A stretch of 42,354 nucleotides of DNA. Source: Clostridia bacterium. Lineage in GTDB: Bacteria > Bacillota > Clostridia > Oscillospirales > Acutalibacteraceae. The notes under the pieces are model-generated. The model searched no databases and was not told the DNA's origin. It saw only the letters and a program-made list of their open reading frames with translations. A program made the translations under genes and the position numbers. The DNA is taken from positions 1 to 42,354 of the forward strand of contig JAFZOL010000036.1 of the NCBI GenBank assembly GCA_017550625.1, in the 5' to 3' direction. Below are positions 23,299 through 32,295 of the stretch, in pieces (the stretch's first letter is position 1; each line of letters opens with the position of its first letter).

Positions 23299-25124
23299 TG
23301 GCTAACGCTCCGATCTTTCTGAACCGTCCGCGGTGGACGTCGATGCTGAGCAGCGACGTGTGGCTCAAGGCGGACGAATATGACAGGGCTAACGTCTTGC
23401 AGGCGGTGGAGCGCGACATGGCGAACCTTGAGAGCCGCCCCGAGCGCAGGCTCGTGTTCGAAACCATGCCCCGCGGGCAGAGCGCGTATTTCGACACGGG
23501 GGACAATCAGATCCACCTGAACGCCGCGCTCTATCTCTCGGCGGGGGCGAACCGCTACGACGCGCTGGCCGCCGTGATCCACGAAGGCCGCCACGCCCAG
23601 CAGCACGACGCGCTGTGCATGCTCGCGGGCGCGGACAACGTGATCTCAAACAACCGACGCGCCCTCGCCCTCGGGCTCGAGCTCGGGGCGAAATACGAGC
23701 GCCCGGGGGAGCTGTTGTATTTCGCCGAGACGCCGAACCTCGACGCCTATACGTTCACGCAGCGCCAGATGGAGCGCATGGAACCGTATTTCAGCCCCGA
23801 CCCCGCCTACCACGCCTACGTAAAGGCGGGGCGCGCGAATCAGGACCGGCGCTTCAGGCGGCTCAAGGAGCTCGCCCTGTCGCACCGCGAGGCGAGCCGG
23901 CAGGCGCTCGCGTCGGCCAAAGCGAAGGCCGCGGGGTTCACGGACGCCGACAACGGCCCCGAGGCGCGGGGCGCCTTCGGCAGGCTCAGCTGGGCCGAGG
24001 CGATGAACGGGGCGATCGAAAAGACGTTCGACGAACAGGACCGCTTTTCGCCGTGGGCATACAGCGCCATGCTGATGGAGCAGCTCGCCGCCCGCCTGTA
24101 TCTGCGCCCCGAGGACCTGACCGCCGCGCTTAAGGCGATCGGCCCCTCGAAGGCGCAGCTCGACGACTCTCAGCGCCGCCGGCAGGGCATCGCGCAGATC
24201 GCCGAGGTCGCGGTATCACCGGAGAAGATCCGGCAGAGCGCTGCCCGGCCGGCCGTCCCGCAGAGCGCCCCGCAGCCGCAGCGGGAGGAGGGGTTCACTT
24301 TCAGTCCCGACGCGCTGAACGACGCCCCGCAGCCGACGAGGCCGTTTGAGCCCGTAACGGAGGCAGCAGTCCCCTTCCCGGTCCCGGCGCCCGCGCCGCA
24401 GCCGGAAGAACCGATCGCCCGGGAAGCGCCGGACGAGCCCGCGTTTGAGGACATCTCCGACCGGGGCGTGAACGCGGAGCCCGAAGGGTTCGTCTTCGAC
24501 GAGGGCATTGCCGCCCCGCCGGAACCCGAGCCGGAGCTTGCGTCGGATCTTGTGTTTGAACCCGTGCCGGAGCCGGAAGTTGAACAAGAGCCGATAATCG
24601 TTCCCGAGCCGGAACCTGAGCCGGAACCTGAACCGGAGCCGGAACCTGAACCGGAACCCGAACCCGAACCGGAACCTGAGTTCGTCCCGGAACCGATCAT
24701 CGAACCGGAGATTATACCCGAACCGATCGCGCCGCCGATCGCAGCACCGGAGTTTATACCCGAGCCGGAAATCATCCCCGAACCGGAACCCGTGATTATT
24801 CCCAAGCCTGAATTCGAACCGGAACCTGAACCGATACCGGAGCCGGAACCCGTGATCATTCCCGAACCTGAATTCGAACCGGGACCTGAACCGATACCGG
24901 AACCCGAACCGGAGTTCGTACCCGAACCGATTCCGGAACCGATATCCGAGCCGGAGCCGATGCCAGAGCCGGAGGAGGTCCCCTCCCCCGTTCCCGAACC
25001 GGTGAAAAAGCCGGTGAGCCGCGTCGTATGCGGCCGCAAACCCGACGCGCAGCGACTCGCCGACAGGCGGAGCGTTCGCGCCGTCAACGGCAGAAAGCCC
25101 TCGTCTGACGGGCGCGCCGGATAA
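23298..25124 (+). CDS. HExxH zincin-like protein with long Pro-Glu repeat tail
   Basis: 608 residues from the second ATG (23298), which sits better behind GGGAGG than the ATG at 23295. The N-terminal ~310 residues include H95-E-G-R-H99, the zinc-metallopeptidase signature, followed by [16 protein letters not shown] (about 144-159), which could supply the third ligand. The Ser/Pro/Gln linker then passes into about 165 residues dominated by Pro-Glu pairs (codons 24520-25005), ending in a basic tail ([12 protein letters not shown]). There is no signal peptide or membrane helix. A cytoplasmic protease, or an effector handled by the neighbouring ATPase, are both possible. Peptidase activity is not proven by the motif alone. 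Confidence 0.7.
   Translation: MANAPIFLNRPRWTSMLSSDVWLKADEYDRANVLQAVERDMANLESRPERRLVFETMPRGQSAYFDTGDNQIHLNAALYLSAGANRYDALAAVIHEGRHAQQHDALCMLAGADNVISNNRRALALGLELGAKYERPGELLYFAETPNLDAYTFTQRQMERMEPYFSPDPAYHAYVKAGRANQDRRFRRLKELALSHREASRQALASAKAKAAGFTDADNGPEARGAFGRLSWAEAMNGAIEKTFDEQDRFSPWAYSAMLMEQLAARLYLRPEDLTAALKAIGPSKAQLDDSQRRRQGIAQIAEVAVSPEKIRQSAARPAVPQSAPQPQREEGFTFSPDALNDAPQPTRPFEPVTEAAVPFPVPAPAPQPEEPIAREAPDEPAFEDISDRGVNAEPEGFVFDEGIAAPPEPEPELASDLVFEPVPEPEVEQEPIIVPEPEPEPEPEPEPEPEPEPEPEPEPEFVPEPIIEPEIIPEPIAPPIAAPEFIPEPEIIPEPEPVIIPKPEFEPEPEPIPEPEPVIIPEPEFEPGPEPIPEPEPEFVPEPIPEPISEPEPMPEPEEVPSPVPEPVKKPVSRVVCGRKPDAQRLADRRSVRAVNGRKPSSDGRAG
24520..25005 (+). repeat. In-frame Pro-Glu repeat region
   Basis: CCGGAACCTGAA-like 6- and 12-bp units encode Pro-Glu pairs, with an almost pure run from about 24603 to 24680. 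The same units with Ile, Val and Phe interruptions ([18 protein letters not shown]) repeat in longer blocks of about 72 bases. The frame is kept throughout. Confidence 0.85.
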
Positions 25125-25141
25125 CGAAAGGAGCCAAACCC

Positions 25142-26587
25142 ATGAGTCAGGAAACCAACGTCATTTTCGGCACCGCGCTCAGAGCGGACGTGCCGCTCAA
25201 CCTGGTCACGCGCGGCGAGAATCCCCTGCTGCTCGGCGGCGCCGACGGCGCGGGCAAGAACGTTCCGCTCCCGCTGACCGAATCCGCCCTGCGCAGCCAC
25301 ATTCTGCTGGTCGGCGCCGGGGGGACCGGCAAAACGAACGCCGGTAAAGATATCGCGCAGAAGCTCCTCACGCGCCTGACCGACAAAGAGATTCTGATCT
25401 TTTTCGACCCCGACGGCGCATACCGCGAGGCGTTTTATGAGGAGGGCGACGCGGTGTTCGCAAGCGACGACGCCGCCACGGGCCCCGACGGCGCGGACTT
25501 CTGGAACCTGTTCAACGAGCTCGATTACGGCCCCGGCATGCGCGGGAGCGTCGACGCGATTGCGAGAGCCGTGTTCCGCGGCAGGCGCAGCCCCACGTCG
25601 GAGACCGCCGCCGAGCTGTTTTCGGCCTGCATCCTGTGCTATATCCTCGGCAACGAGCCGGAGGACCGCACGAACGAGGGCTTTGCCGCCTTTATCGCGG
25701 GCCTGACGCCCGAAGAGATGAAGGAAAAGTTTGAGGCGCACGACGAGCTCAGAGCGCTTTCGGCTACCCTGCGTCTGCCGCAGGGCGGGAGCCGCGCGCT
25801 GCTCACCCTGCAGAGGACCGTGCGCGAGCTGCTGACCGGCAATTACGCCGAGACCGGCACCCTTTCGATGCGCGCTCTCATCGAGGACGGCGAGGCCAAA
25901 AAGGTGTTCGTCATCCCCGCCCCCGACGGCAGCGATCTCGCCGCCGCGGCTCTGCTGCTGCAAATAGCCGTGTCAGCCGCCCGGCAGGCGGACGAACGCC
26001 GGATCACCCTGTTTCTGGACGGGCTTGAGCGCCTGCCGGAGCTGCCTGCACTCGAAGAGGCGCTCGTATCCGGTACGCGGAACCTCAGCGCGGTCGCGGC
26101 GCTTCGCAGCGTGACCGCCCTGCAGCGCGCCTATCCCGAAGCGCGCGCCGCCGCGCTTTTGGACGCGTTCGGGACCCGCTTTTTCTTCCGCACGCAGGAC
26201 GGGGCGACTCGCGCGTGGGCGCAGTCGCTGCACGGCAAAAACGTGAAACACGACCGCTATTCGCCGACCGCCGGCAAGGGCGGCACGGTCGACAGGCAGC
26301 GTGAGGGGAACGTACTTGAGGACTGGAAGTTCAGCGAACTCGGCACGGGACAGGCGATTCTGTGCTTCCCGCACGCGGAGCCCTTTACGTATACGTTCGA
26401 GCCGTTCCGGGCGCAAGCCCCGCAGCCCGCGCAGCCGATGCCGCCGCAGTACCCTCCGCAGTATCCGCAGCAGCCCATACCCCCGCAGTATCCGCAGCCC
26501 CAGCCGCCCGCCGGGTATTATCCGCCCGCGAACGTGCCGCAGCAGCCTTGGCAGCCGCAGCCGCCCGAGCCCTACGGCTACCGCTGA
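25142..26587 (+). CDS. TraG/VirD4-like (HerA/FtsK superfamily) ATPase, soluble, with altered Walker B
   Basis: 481 residues. Walker A GAGGTGKT is at 58-65, then IFFDPDGAY (86-94), the counterpart of 'DPKGE' in coupling proteins. The Walker B region LFLDGLERLPELPALEEALVS (290-310) and the following RTQDGATRAW stretch align in order with VirD4/TraG proteins. The usual catalytic Glu after the Walker B Asp (D293) is Gly294. There are no N-terminal membrane helices. The C-terminal ~70 residues are Pro/Gln/Tyr-rich (PPQYPPQYPQQP). In known relatives the ATPase drives DNA or protein transfer; here no relaxase or pilus genes are present. The start is 17 bases after the HExxH gene. Confidence 0.75.
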   Translation: MSQETNVIFGTALRADVPLNLVTRGENPLLLGGADGAGKNVPLPLTESALRSHILLVGAGGTGKTNAGKDIAQKLLTRLTDKEILIFFDPDGAYREAFYEEGDAVFASDDAATGPDGADFWNLFNELDYGPGMRGSVDAIARAVFRGRRSPTSETAAELFSACILCYILGNEPEDRTNEGFAAFIAGLTPEEMKEKFEAHDELRALSATLRLPQGGSRALLTLQRTVRELLTGNYAETGTLSMRALIEDGEAKKVFVIPAPDGSDLAAAALLLQIAVSAARQADERRITLFLDGLERLPELPALEEALVSGTRNLSAVAALRSVTALQRAYPEARAAALLDAFGTRFFFRTQDGATRAWAQSLHGKNVKHDRYSPTAGKGGTVDRQREGNVLEDWKFSELGTGQAILCFPHAEPFTYTFEPFRAQAPQPAQPMPPQYPPQYPQQPIPPQYPQPQPPAGYYPPANVPQQPWQPQPPEPYGYR

Positions 26588-26623
26588 AAAAACAAAAAAA
26601 GCCCAACTGCCAACGGGAACCGC

Positions 26624-26652
26624 TTGCAATCCTGAAGATGGCTTGATATAAT
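26624..26652 (+). promoter_or_regulatory. Sigma-A promoter of the zinc-ribbon/BMP gene
   Basis: TTGCAA (26624-26629), 17-base spacer, TATAAT (26647-26652); CGGAGGT follows before the ATG at 26685. Confidence 0.75.
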
Positions 26653-26684
26653 AAATCATCATAATTCTGATACGGAGGTAGTTT

Positions 26685-28202
26685 ATGAATTGTCCGCACT
26701 GCGGCGCGCCGATCGAAGACCATTTTAAGTTTTGTCCGGAATGCGCCAAACCCATCCTTGAGAACCAGAGCGTCGTGCTTGTATGCCGCACATGCGGCGG
26801 CCTCTTGGATTTCAAAACGCTCAAATGCCCGAGCTGTGAACCGCAGGCCTTCGCCTCCGCGGCGCAGCCGATCCCGCAGCAGCCCGAACAGCCGGCTTCG
26901 CAGCCGCAGGTTCAACAGCCCGCGTCTCAGCCGCAATACCGGCAGCCCGAGCCGCAGCCCGAGCCGCAGCCCGAGCCGCAGCCGCAATACCGGTTTGCGG
27001 CTCCGCAGCCTCAGGTCCGGCAGCCCGAGCCGCAGCCGGAACAGAAAAAACCCCGTAAAAAGACGGGGCTGATCATCGGGATCGTTGTCGGCCTGCTCGT
27101 TGTGCTGGGCGTACTTGCGGGGGTTTTCCTGCCGAAGCTGCTCAATGGCGGCGCCGAGACCGATAACGGGAGCACAGACCCCGCGAATAACGGGGCAGCG
27201 GCTTCCGACGCGACGCCGCGCATTGCCGTGGTGACCGACGTGGGACAGCTGATGGACAAGGGCTTTAACCAGGGCACTTATGAAGGCGCGGTTGCTTACG
27301 GCAACGCGCACGGCATCGGCGTGAAATATTATCAGCCCGCCAACGGCGCCGACGCCTCAGACAACGACCGTATCGACGCCATGAAGCAGGCCATCAACAA
27401 CGGCGCCGAGATCATCGTCGCCCCCGGCTTTTTGCAGGCGACCGCCATGGAGACTGTGGCGAGGGAGAATCCCGCCGTCAAGTTCGTGTTCGTTGACGGC
27501 TGGGCGCTCGGCCTCGACAACGTGACCGCGATCGTCTATAAGGAGCAGGAGTCCGGCTATCTCGCCGGCTACGCCGCCGTGATGGAAGGCTACACGAAGC
27601 TCGGCTTCACGGGCGGAGGCGGCGGTGTGAACCCCGCTGTCAACCGCTTCGGCTACGGCTTCATTCAGGGCGCGGAGGCTGCCGCCGCCGAGAAGGGCGT
27701 TCGGGTCGAAATGAAATACAGCTTCAAATACGGCGAGACCTTCTCCGCCTCTACCGAACTGCAGACCCAGATCGCCGGTTGGTATAACAGCGGCACCGAG
27801 GTCGTGTTCTCCTGCGGCGGTTCTATGTTCCAGTCCGTCAAATCCGCCGCCGGCGAGTATCCGGCCGCGAAAATCATCGGCGTGGACGTGGACCAGTCCG
27901 GCGAGTCCGAGAAGGTCATCACCTCTGCCGTCAAAGGCCTTGCCGCCTCCGTCGAAAAGGTGCTCGGCCAGTATTTCGACGGCAAATGGGATGCTGAGCT
28001 CAAGAACGTTGCGCAGAACCTCGGCGCCTCCGACGACGCGACCGGCCTGCCCACCGATACGTGGAGGCTGCAGAATTTCACCGTGGCTCAGTATAACGAA
28101 CTGTACGAGAAGATCAAGAATGGCGTCATCGTCCCGCGGGACGATGAGCCCGCCGACGTGACCGCCGGATGGTCTTACGTAACCGTGGATTTTGAACAAT
28201 AA
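26685..28202 (+). CDS. Zinc-ribbon, membrane-anchored BMP/PnrA-type substrate-binding protein
   Basis: 505 residues. Two zinc ribbons (C3, C6, C17, C20; C34, C37, C48, C51), a Gln/Pro-rich stretch (about 58-120), basic KKPRKK, and a transmembrane helix at about 128-149. From about 178 there is a complete basic-membrane-protein domain: AVVTDVGQLMDKGFNQGTYEG, GAEIIVAPGF, ESGYLAGYAAV, VFSCGG. BMP/PnrA proteins normally are lipoproteins that bind purine nucleosides for an ABC importer. Here the lipobox is replaced by a transmembrane anchor with zinc ribbons inside the cell, suggesting ligand sensing rather than, or as well as, uptake. No ABC permease genes are adjacent. Confidence 0.82.
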   Translation: MNCPHCGAPIEDHFKFCPECAKPILENQSVVLVCRTCGGLLDFKTLKCPSCEPQAFASAAQPIPQQPEQPASQPQVQQPASQPQYRQPEPQPEPQPEPQPQYRFAAPQPQVRQPEPQPEQKKPRKKTGLIIGIVVGLLVVLGVLAGVFLPKLLNGGAETDNGSTDPANNGAAASDATPRIAVVTDVGQLMDKGFNQGTYEGAVAYGNAHGIGVKYYQPANGADASDNDRIDAMKQAINNGAEIIVAPGFLQATAMETVARENPAVKFVFVDGWALGLDNVTAIVYKEQESGYLAGYAAVMEGYTKLGFTGGGGGVNPAVNRFGYGFIQGAEAAAAEKGVRVEMKYSFKYGETFSASTELQTQIAGWYNSGTEVVFSCGGSMFQSVKSAAGEYPAAKIIGVDVDQSGESEKVITSAVKGLAASVEKVLGQYFDGKWDAELKNVAQNLGASDDATGLPTDTWRLQNFTVAQYNELYEKIKNGVIVPRDDEPADVTAGWSYVTVDFEQ

Positions 28203-28221
28203 AGGAACGAACACCATACGA

Positions 28222-28248
28222 AGCGCCCCGTCGGTCAGACGGGGCGCT
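28222..28248. terminator. Intrinsic terminator between convergent genes
   Basis: AGCGCCCCGTC (28222-28232), loop GGTCA, GACGGGGCGCT (28238-28248), followed by GTTTG. Confidence 0.7.
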
Positions 28249-28264
28249 GTTTGATATGGAGAAG

Positions 28265-28837
28265 TTACGGCGTTTCGACCGCGAGGATCTCGGTGTGGAC
28301 GAGGCGGACGGAAGGCGTGCCGTCCTCCATCACGTAGCGCTCCACCACGCCCTCGGCGGTGACGACCGAGCCGTCCGGCGGCAGGGCGTCGGGGGCGGGC
28401 GGGTCGTCCATGACCATATAGATGCTCTGCGAGCAGCACGCCGTGGCGTCGGACAAAAAGCACGCCATATACTGGATATCACGCTCGGCATCGTAATAGG
28501 ACTTGTAATCGCCCCTCAGGCGCAGCGTTTTGCCCTCGTAGTTTTCGGGCGCGACCGCCACGAGGAACAGGACCGAATAGGCGGCGGTGGCCTCGGCGGC
28601 GCTGATATCGATGAAGTCCTCTTCTTCGATCACGCCGCTGTCGTAGCTCTCGGGCACGGCGTTTGCGGGGTCGGACGCCGCGGGCGCGGTCGTCGCGGGG
28701 ATAATCGGGGCGGTCGTTTCGGGCGCGTAGGAAGCGTTCGTCGGCTCGGGGCTGTTCCCGGCGCAGCCGAAGAGCCCCGGCGCGAGCGTCAGGGTCAAAA
28801 TAACGGCCGCGAGGCGGCGCGGGAACAAGTGCTTCAT
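28265..28837 (-). CDS. Lipoprotein of unknown function
   Basis: 190 residues. Lipoprotein signal with lipobox LFGC (C25), a Thr/Ala/Pro-rich linker to about 65, then a ~120-residue beta-rich domain with LRLRGDYKSYYD and the DATACCSQSIYMVM segment. The adjacent Cys pair in a 'DATACC.Q' context recurs in uncharacterised Clostridial proteins I have seen, but has no known function. The domain may be OB-like. The start has only a weak ribosome site and a very short leader from the promoter at 28855. Confidence 0.75.
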   Translation of the reverse strand: MKHLFPRRLAAVILTLTLAPGLFGCAGNSPEPTNASYAPETTAPIIPATTAPAASDPANAVPESYDSGVIEEEDFIDISAAEATAAYSVLFLVAVAPENYEGKTLRLRGDYKSYYDAERDIQYMACFLSDATACCSQSIYMVMDDPPAPDALPPDGSVVTAEGVVERYVMEDGTPSVRLVHTEILAVETP

Positions 28838-28854
28838 CGTTAATCACCGCCGCC

Positions 28855-28883
28855 ATTATACCACACCCCGCGCCCGGGCGCAA
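28855..28883 (-). promoter_or_regulatory. Sigma-A promoter for the lipoprotein at 28265-28837
   Basis: Minus strand TTGCGC (28883-28878), 17-base spacer, TATAAT (28860-28855) with TGG extension; the leader is only about 11 bases. Confidence 0.7.
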
Positions 28884-28911
28884 GAGCGTTCTAAAAGGCG
28901 CATTTTTCTGC

Positions 28912-28940
28912 TTGCATATAACGCGCGCGTATGCTATACT
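28912..28940 (+). promoter_or_regulatory. Sigma-A promoter for the AIM24 operon
   Basis: TTGCAT (28912-28917), 17-base spacer, TATACT (28935-28940) with TGC extension. Confidence 0.75.
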
Positions 28941-28972
28941 GGAATTAAATAAAAAGAAAGAAGGCGTATTTT

Positions 28973-29647
28973 ATGCAGTATGAAATCATGGGCGGCACGC
29001 TGCCTGTCGTGGTGTGCAGACTGAACCCCGGCGACGAGATGATGTGCGAGGGCGGTTCCATGGCCTGGATGGACGACGGGATCGTGATGAACACCGAGGG
29101 CGGCGGCATCGGCAAGGTTTTCGGCCGGATGTTCACCGGTGAAAAGATGTTCCGCAACCGCTACGTGGCCCAGCGCCCCGGCGAGATCGCGTTCGCGTCT
29201 TCGTTCCCGGGCTCGATCCGCGCCGTGCAGATCACCCCCGACCGTCCCGTTATCGCGCAGAAGGGCGCGTATCTGGCGTCCTACGGCAACGTGGAGGTAT
29301 CCGTCCACTTCCAGAAGGGCAAGGGCGGCTTCTTCGGCGGCGAGGGCTTTCTGATGCAGCGCTTCACCGGCCAGGGCCTCGTGTTCCTTGAGATCGACGG
29401 CTCGGCGGTGGAATACGACCTGATGCCCGGCCAGCGCAAAGTGATCGACACCGGCTATCTCGCCGCGATGGACGCGAGCTGCAACCTGACCGCTGAGACC
29501 GTGAAGGGCGTGAAGAACGTGCTGTTCGGCGGCGAAGGCCTGTTCAATACCGTCGTGACCGGCCCCGGCCACATCATTCTGCAGACCATGCCCATCAGCA
29601 ACACCGCCGCGGCACTTTACGCGCACATGCCGCACTCGAACGGCTGA
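28973..29647 (+). CDS. AIM24 / TIGR00266 family protein
   Basis: 224 residues, soluble and Gly-rich, the usual length. It begins MQYEIMGGTLPVVVCRLNPGDEM and carries repeated beta-strand units (GEIAFASSFPGSIRAVQI, GQGLVFLEIDG, GQRKVIDTGYLAAMD). These match the AIM24/TIGR00266 family, a beta-roll related to the TRAP-like fold. The bacterial role is unknown; the eukaryotic relative affects mitochondrial inner-membrane organisation. The next gene is a membrane symporter, with a 33-base gap. Confidence 0.88.
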   Translation: MQYEIMGGTLPVVVCRLNPGDEMMCEGGSMAWMDDGIVMNTEGGGIGKVFGRMFTGEKMFRNRYVAQRPGEIAFASSFPGSIRAVQITPDRPVIAQKGAYLASYGNVEVSVHFQKGKGGFFGGEGFLMQRFTGQGLVFLEIDGSAVEYDLMPGQRKVIDTGYLAAMDASCNLTAETVKGVKNVLFGGEGLFNTVVTGPGHIILQTMPISNTAAALYAHMPHSNG

Positions 29648-29656
29648 CAGAGGAGA

Positions 29657-29670
29657 CCTTACGCGTAAGG
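29657..29670 (+). promoter_or_regulatory. Palindrome overlapping the symporter ribosome binding site
   Basis: CCTTACGCGTAAGG is a perfect 14-base palindrome; its right half runs into AAGGAG, which serves the ATG at 29681. It could fold (CCTTA/TAAGG) and limit translation, or bind a dimeric regulator. Confidence 0.4.
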
Positions 29671-29680
29671 AGATTCGTAT

Positions 29681-31378
29681 ATGGCGAATGACGAACAGAA
29701 AAAACCGAACAAGCTGACCGAAAAAGCCGCGAAGCTTGTGAATTTCGTCAGGGACAACTGGCACACCCCGCGCCCCGGCGAATACACGACCCTGAAGGAG
29801 TTTTTGTTCTACTGCCTCGGCATCATGGGCGTGTGCGGCTTCACCTTCATCTGCAACGATACCGTGTCGTTCATCGCAGGGTATCTGTGCGGCTCCATTT
29901 TTGAGATCAAGATGATGGACTTCACCATCATCACCATCATCGCGCTGGCGGTCAAATATCTGACCCTGTATATCGAATCCATCTCGATGACGATCTTCGA
30001 GAACCTGGGCCATCTGACGAAGGAGCGCACGAAAAAGGCCATCATCGCCTACGCCGTGTGCTTCTGCGCGGGCGTGGGGTGCTATTTCATCCCGCCCGAG
30101 CCCTTTGAGTCGATCATCAAGGGCCTGCCGCAGATCGTGGCGAACATTCTGGTCATCACGGGCGTGGGCGGACCGGTGAACTGGTTCCTGCGCTACAAGC
30201 TGTGCCGGAAATACGGTCGGTATAAGCCGTTTCTCATGTTCTACGGCATTCCGATCTCGATCATCACGTGCCTCATCCCCTTTGTGCCCACGAAGGGCCT
30301 CGACTATACCACGAAGCTCGTGATCTTACACTTCCTGTTCACCCTGCGCGGCAGGTTTTCGGCGATCTATTACGACAACCCGAAGGCCATCGTGGCGCTC
30401 ATCACCCCGAACTCGCAGGAAAGGCAGAAATATCACTCGATCGGCGCGATCTTTCTCGGGGCGCTGAGATCGATCTTCCGCATCGTGTTCCCGATCATGA
30501 TCCGCGCCACCGGCGGCTACCTCAACGTCCGCTCTTACCAGATCTTCGTGCCGATTTTGTGCGTGTTCTCGTTCGGCATGGCGTTCTTCATCTCGGGCGT
30601 GAAAGAGCGCGTGGCCTCGTCTGACACCGAGCACGCGCCGAAGGTGGAATTCGGCAGGGCCGCGAAGAGCCTGCTGAGGAACAAGTATTTCTGGATCATC
30701 AACATCTCGGCGGTGTTCGGGCTCTGGAACGCCATCGCCGACGGCGTGATCAACTACACGCTCATCTATTCGATCCGCCTTGAGTGGGTGGTGGGCATCG
30801 CCTCGATCGCCGGCATCACGTCGTCGCTCGGCAATATCGCGATCCCCTTCCTCATAAAGAAATACCAGAAGCGCACCGTGATCCTGTTCATGCGCGCCTT
30901 ATGGATCGCCGTGACGGCGGGGTATCTGCTCGGAATTTACTTCCAGCAGTATTCGGTGCCGATCTTGCTGTTCTTCATCTTCCTGCGCTCGGGCATCTCG
31001 GCGGGCTGCGGCACGCTGACCGACGGCCTGAACGCCGACGCGTTGGACTATCACCAGTGGAAGACCGGCGAGCGCGCCGACAATATGATCGGCATTTTCT
31101 CGTGGTTCACGACGCCCATCTCGACCGGCCTCGGCCTCGTGGCGCCCGCCCTGCTCAAGAGCGTGGGCCTGACCTCGGACTGGGACGTGCTGTTCGACAA
31201 CGTGATATTCGGCCATGCGATGCGGATCTATATCATCCTCGGCGTGGTGGGACTCACGTTGTGCACGATCCCGTATTTGTGGTATGACCTGACGAGAGAG
31301 AAGCATGCGCAATGCGTGGCGGAGATCGCCGCCAGAGAAGCCGCGGCGAGAAACAAAGCGGAGGTGACGGCGCAATGA
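29681..31378 (+). CDS. GPH-type (glycoside-pentoside-hexuronide) MFS symporter
   Basis: 565 residues with about 12 transmembrane helices. The domain layout fits MFS_2/GPH transporters: a conserved RKYGRYKPFLMFYGIP motif between the third and fourth helices of the body, and DGLNADALDYHQWKTGERADNM late in the protein, typical of GPH carriers. Such proteins bring in sugars or glycosides with Na+ or H+. The N-terminal ~40 residues are longer than in most. GTAAGGAG precedes the ATG. The stop overlaps the LRR lipoprotein start (ATGA). Confidence 0.83.
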   Translation: MANDEQKKPNKLTEKAAKLVNFVRDNWHTPRPGEYTTLKEFLFYCLGIMGVCGFTFICNDTVSFIAGYLCGSIFEIKMMDFTIITIIALAVKYLTLYIESISMTIFENLGHLTKERTKKAIIAYAVCFCAGVGCYFIPPEPFESIIKGLPQIVANILVITGVGGPVNWFLRYKLCRKYGRYKPFLMFYGIPISIITCLIPFVPTKGLDYTTKLVILHFLFTLRGRFSAIYYDNPKAIVALITPNSQERQKYHSIGAIFLGALRSIFRIVFPIMIRATGGYLNVRSYQIFVPILCVFSFGMAFFISGVKERVASSDTEHAPKVEFGRAAKSLLRNKYFWIINISAVFGLWNAIADGVINYTLIYSIRLEWVVGIASIAGITSSLGNIAIPFLIKKYQKRTVILFMRALWIAVTAGYLLGIYFQQYSVPILLFFIFLRSGISAGCGTLTDGLNADALDYHQWKTGERADNMIGIFSWFTTPISTGLGLVAPALLKSVGLTSDWDVLFDNVIFGHAMRIYIILGVVGLTLCTIPYLWYDLTREKHAQCVAEIAAREAAARNKAEVTAQ

Positions 31379-32247
31379 AAAAGAAACTGATCTGCCTCCT
31401 GCTGCTCGCCGCGATGGCCGCGTCGCTCTGCTCGTGCGCGGTCATCGACAACCTCGCCGTGCTGCAGAAATCGACCGACGGTATGACCTATAAAGAGGTG
31501 GACGGCGAGATCCACATCACCGGCTATTCCGATAAGACGACCGTGACGGAGCTGACGATCCCGGACGAGATCGACGGCAAGCCCGTGACCGTGATCGCGG
31601 ACTTCGGCGTGAGCAACGCCGACAGCCTGAAGGTGATCACGCTCGGCAAAAACGTGCGCGAGATCGGCACCTGGGGACTGACGAACAACCAGCACCTCGC
31701 GGCGTTCGCCGTGGCCGAGGGCAACACGGCATTCAAGGCCGAGGACGGCGTGCTGTTTTCGGCGGACGGCAAGACGCTGTATAACTACCCCTGCGGCAGG
31801 GGCATCGAGTTCGACCGGTTCGGCATGGCGCCCACCGACGAGGAGGGCAACTCCGTGTACGTCGACTACGAGATCCCGGACGGCGTGGAGACCGTGCGCG
31901 ACAAGGCGTTTTATAAGTGCTATTACGTGAACGTCACGCGCTTTCCCGATACCATCAGCGTGATCGGCGAAAAGGCCTTTCACAAGTGCACGTCGCTCAA
32001 AGACTTTACCATGCCCGCCGCGATCGAAAGGATCGGCAAGGACGCGTTTTCGTATAACGAGAACCTGACGCACCTTGAGATCGGCGAAAACATCAAAGAG
32101 ATCGGCGAATACGCGTTCTTCTATTGCAAGAACCTCAAGTCGCTGACCATCCGCGCAAAGGAATCGGACCTCACGCTCGGCAAGAAATGGCAGCCGACCG
32201 ACAAGGGTAAGATCCTTGAGGACCTCACGGTCACCTTCGCAGAGTAA
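31375..32247 (+). CDS. BspA-type leucine-rich-repeat lipoprotein
   Basis: 290 residues from the ATG at 31375, with GGAGGTGA inside the symporter gene. Lipoprotein signal with lipobox LCSC (C21). Repeats of the LRR_5/BspA type: TELTIPDEIDGKPVTVIADFGVSNADSLKVITLGKNVREIG, with similar units to residue 270 (EKAFHKCTSLKDFTMP, YAFFYCKNLKSLTI). These surface proteins bind host matrix or glycans. Coupling to a sugar symporter suggests a substrate-capture role, which is inference. Confidence 0.85.
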   Translation: MKKKLICLLLLAAMAASLCSCAVIDNLAVLQKSTDGMTYKEVDGEIHITGYSDKTTVTELTIPDEIDGKPVTVIADFGVSNADSLKVITLGKNVREIGTWGLTNNQHLAAFAVAEGNTAFKAEDGVLFSADGKTLYNYPCGRGIEFDRFGMAPTDEEGNSVYVDYEIPDGVETVRDKAFYKCYYVNVTRFPDTISVIGEKAFHKCTSLKDFTMPAAIERIGKDAFSYNENLTHLEIGENIKEIGEYAFFYCKNLKSLTIRAKESDLTLGKKWQPTDKGKILEDLTVTFAE

Positions 32248-32270
32248 ACCGCAACCGAATATACGGAAAA

Positions 32271-32295
32271 GGCACGTCTCAGACGTGCCTTTTTT
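32271..32295 (+). terminator. Intrinsic terminator after the symporter/LRR operon
   Basis: GGCACGTC (32271-32278), loop TCA, GACGTGCC (32282-32289), then six T. Confidence 0.85.

Noticed and set aside
24170-25963. A 597-codon minus-strand frame rich in Gly-Ser repeats
   Set aside because: The Gly-Ser run is simply the reverse reading of the Pro-Glu repeat; no ribosome site and no motif.
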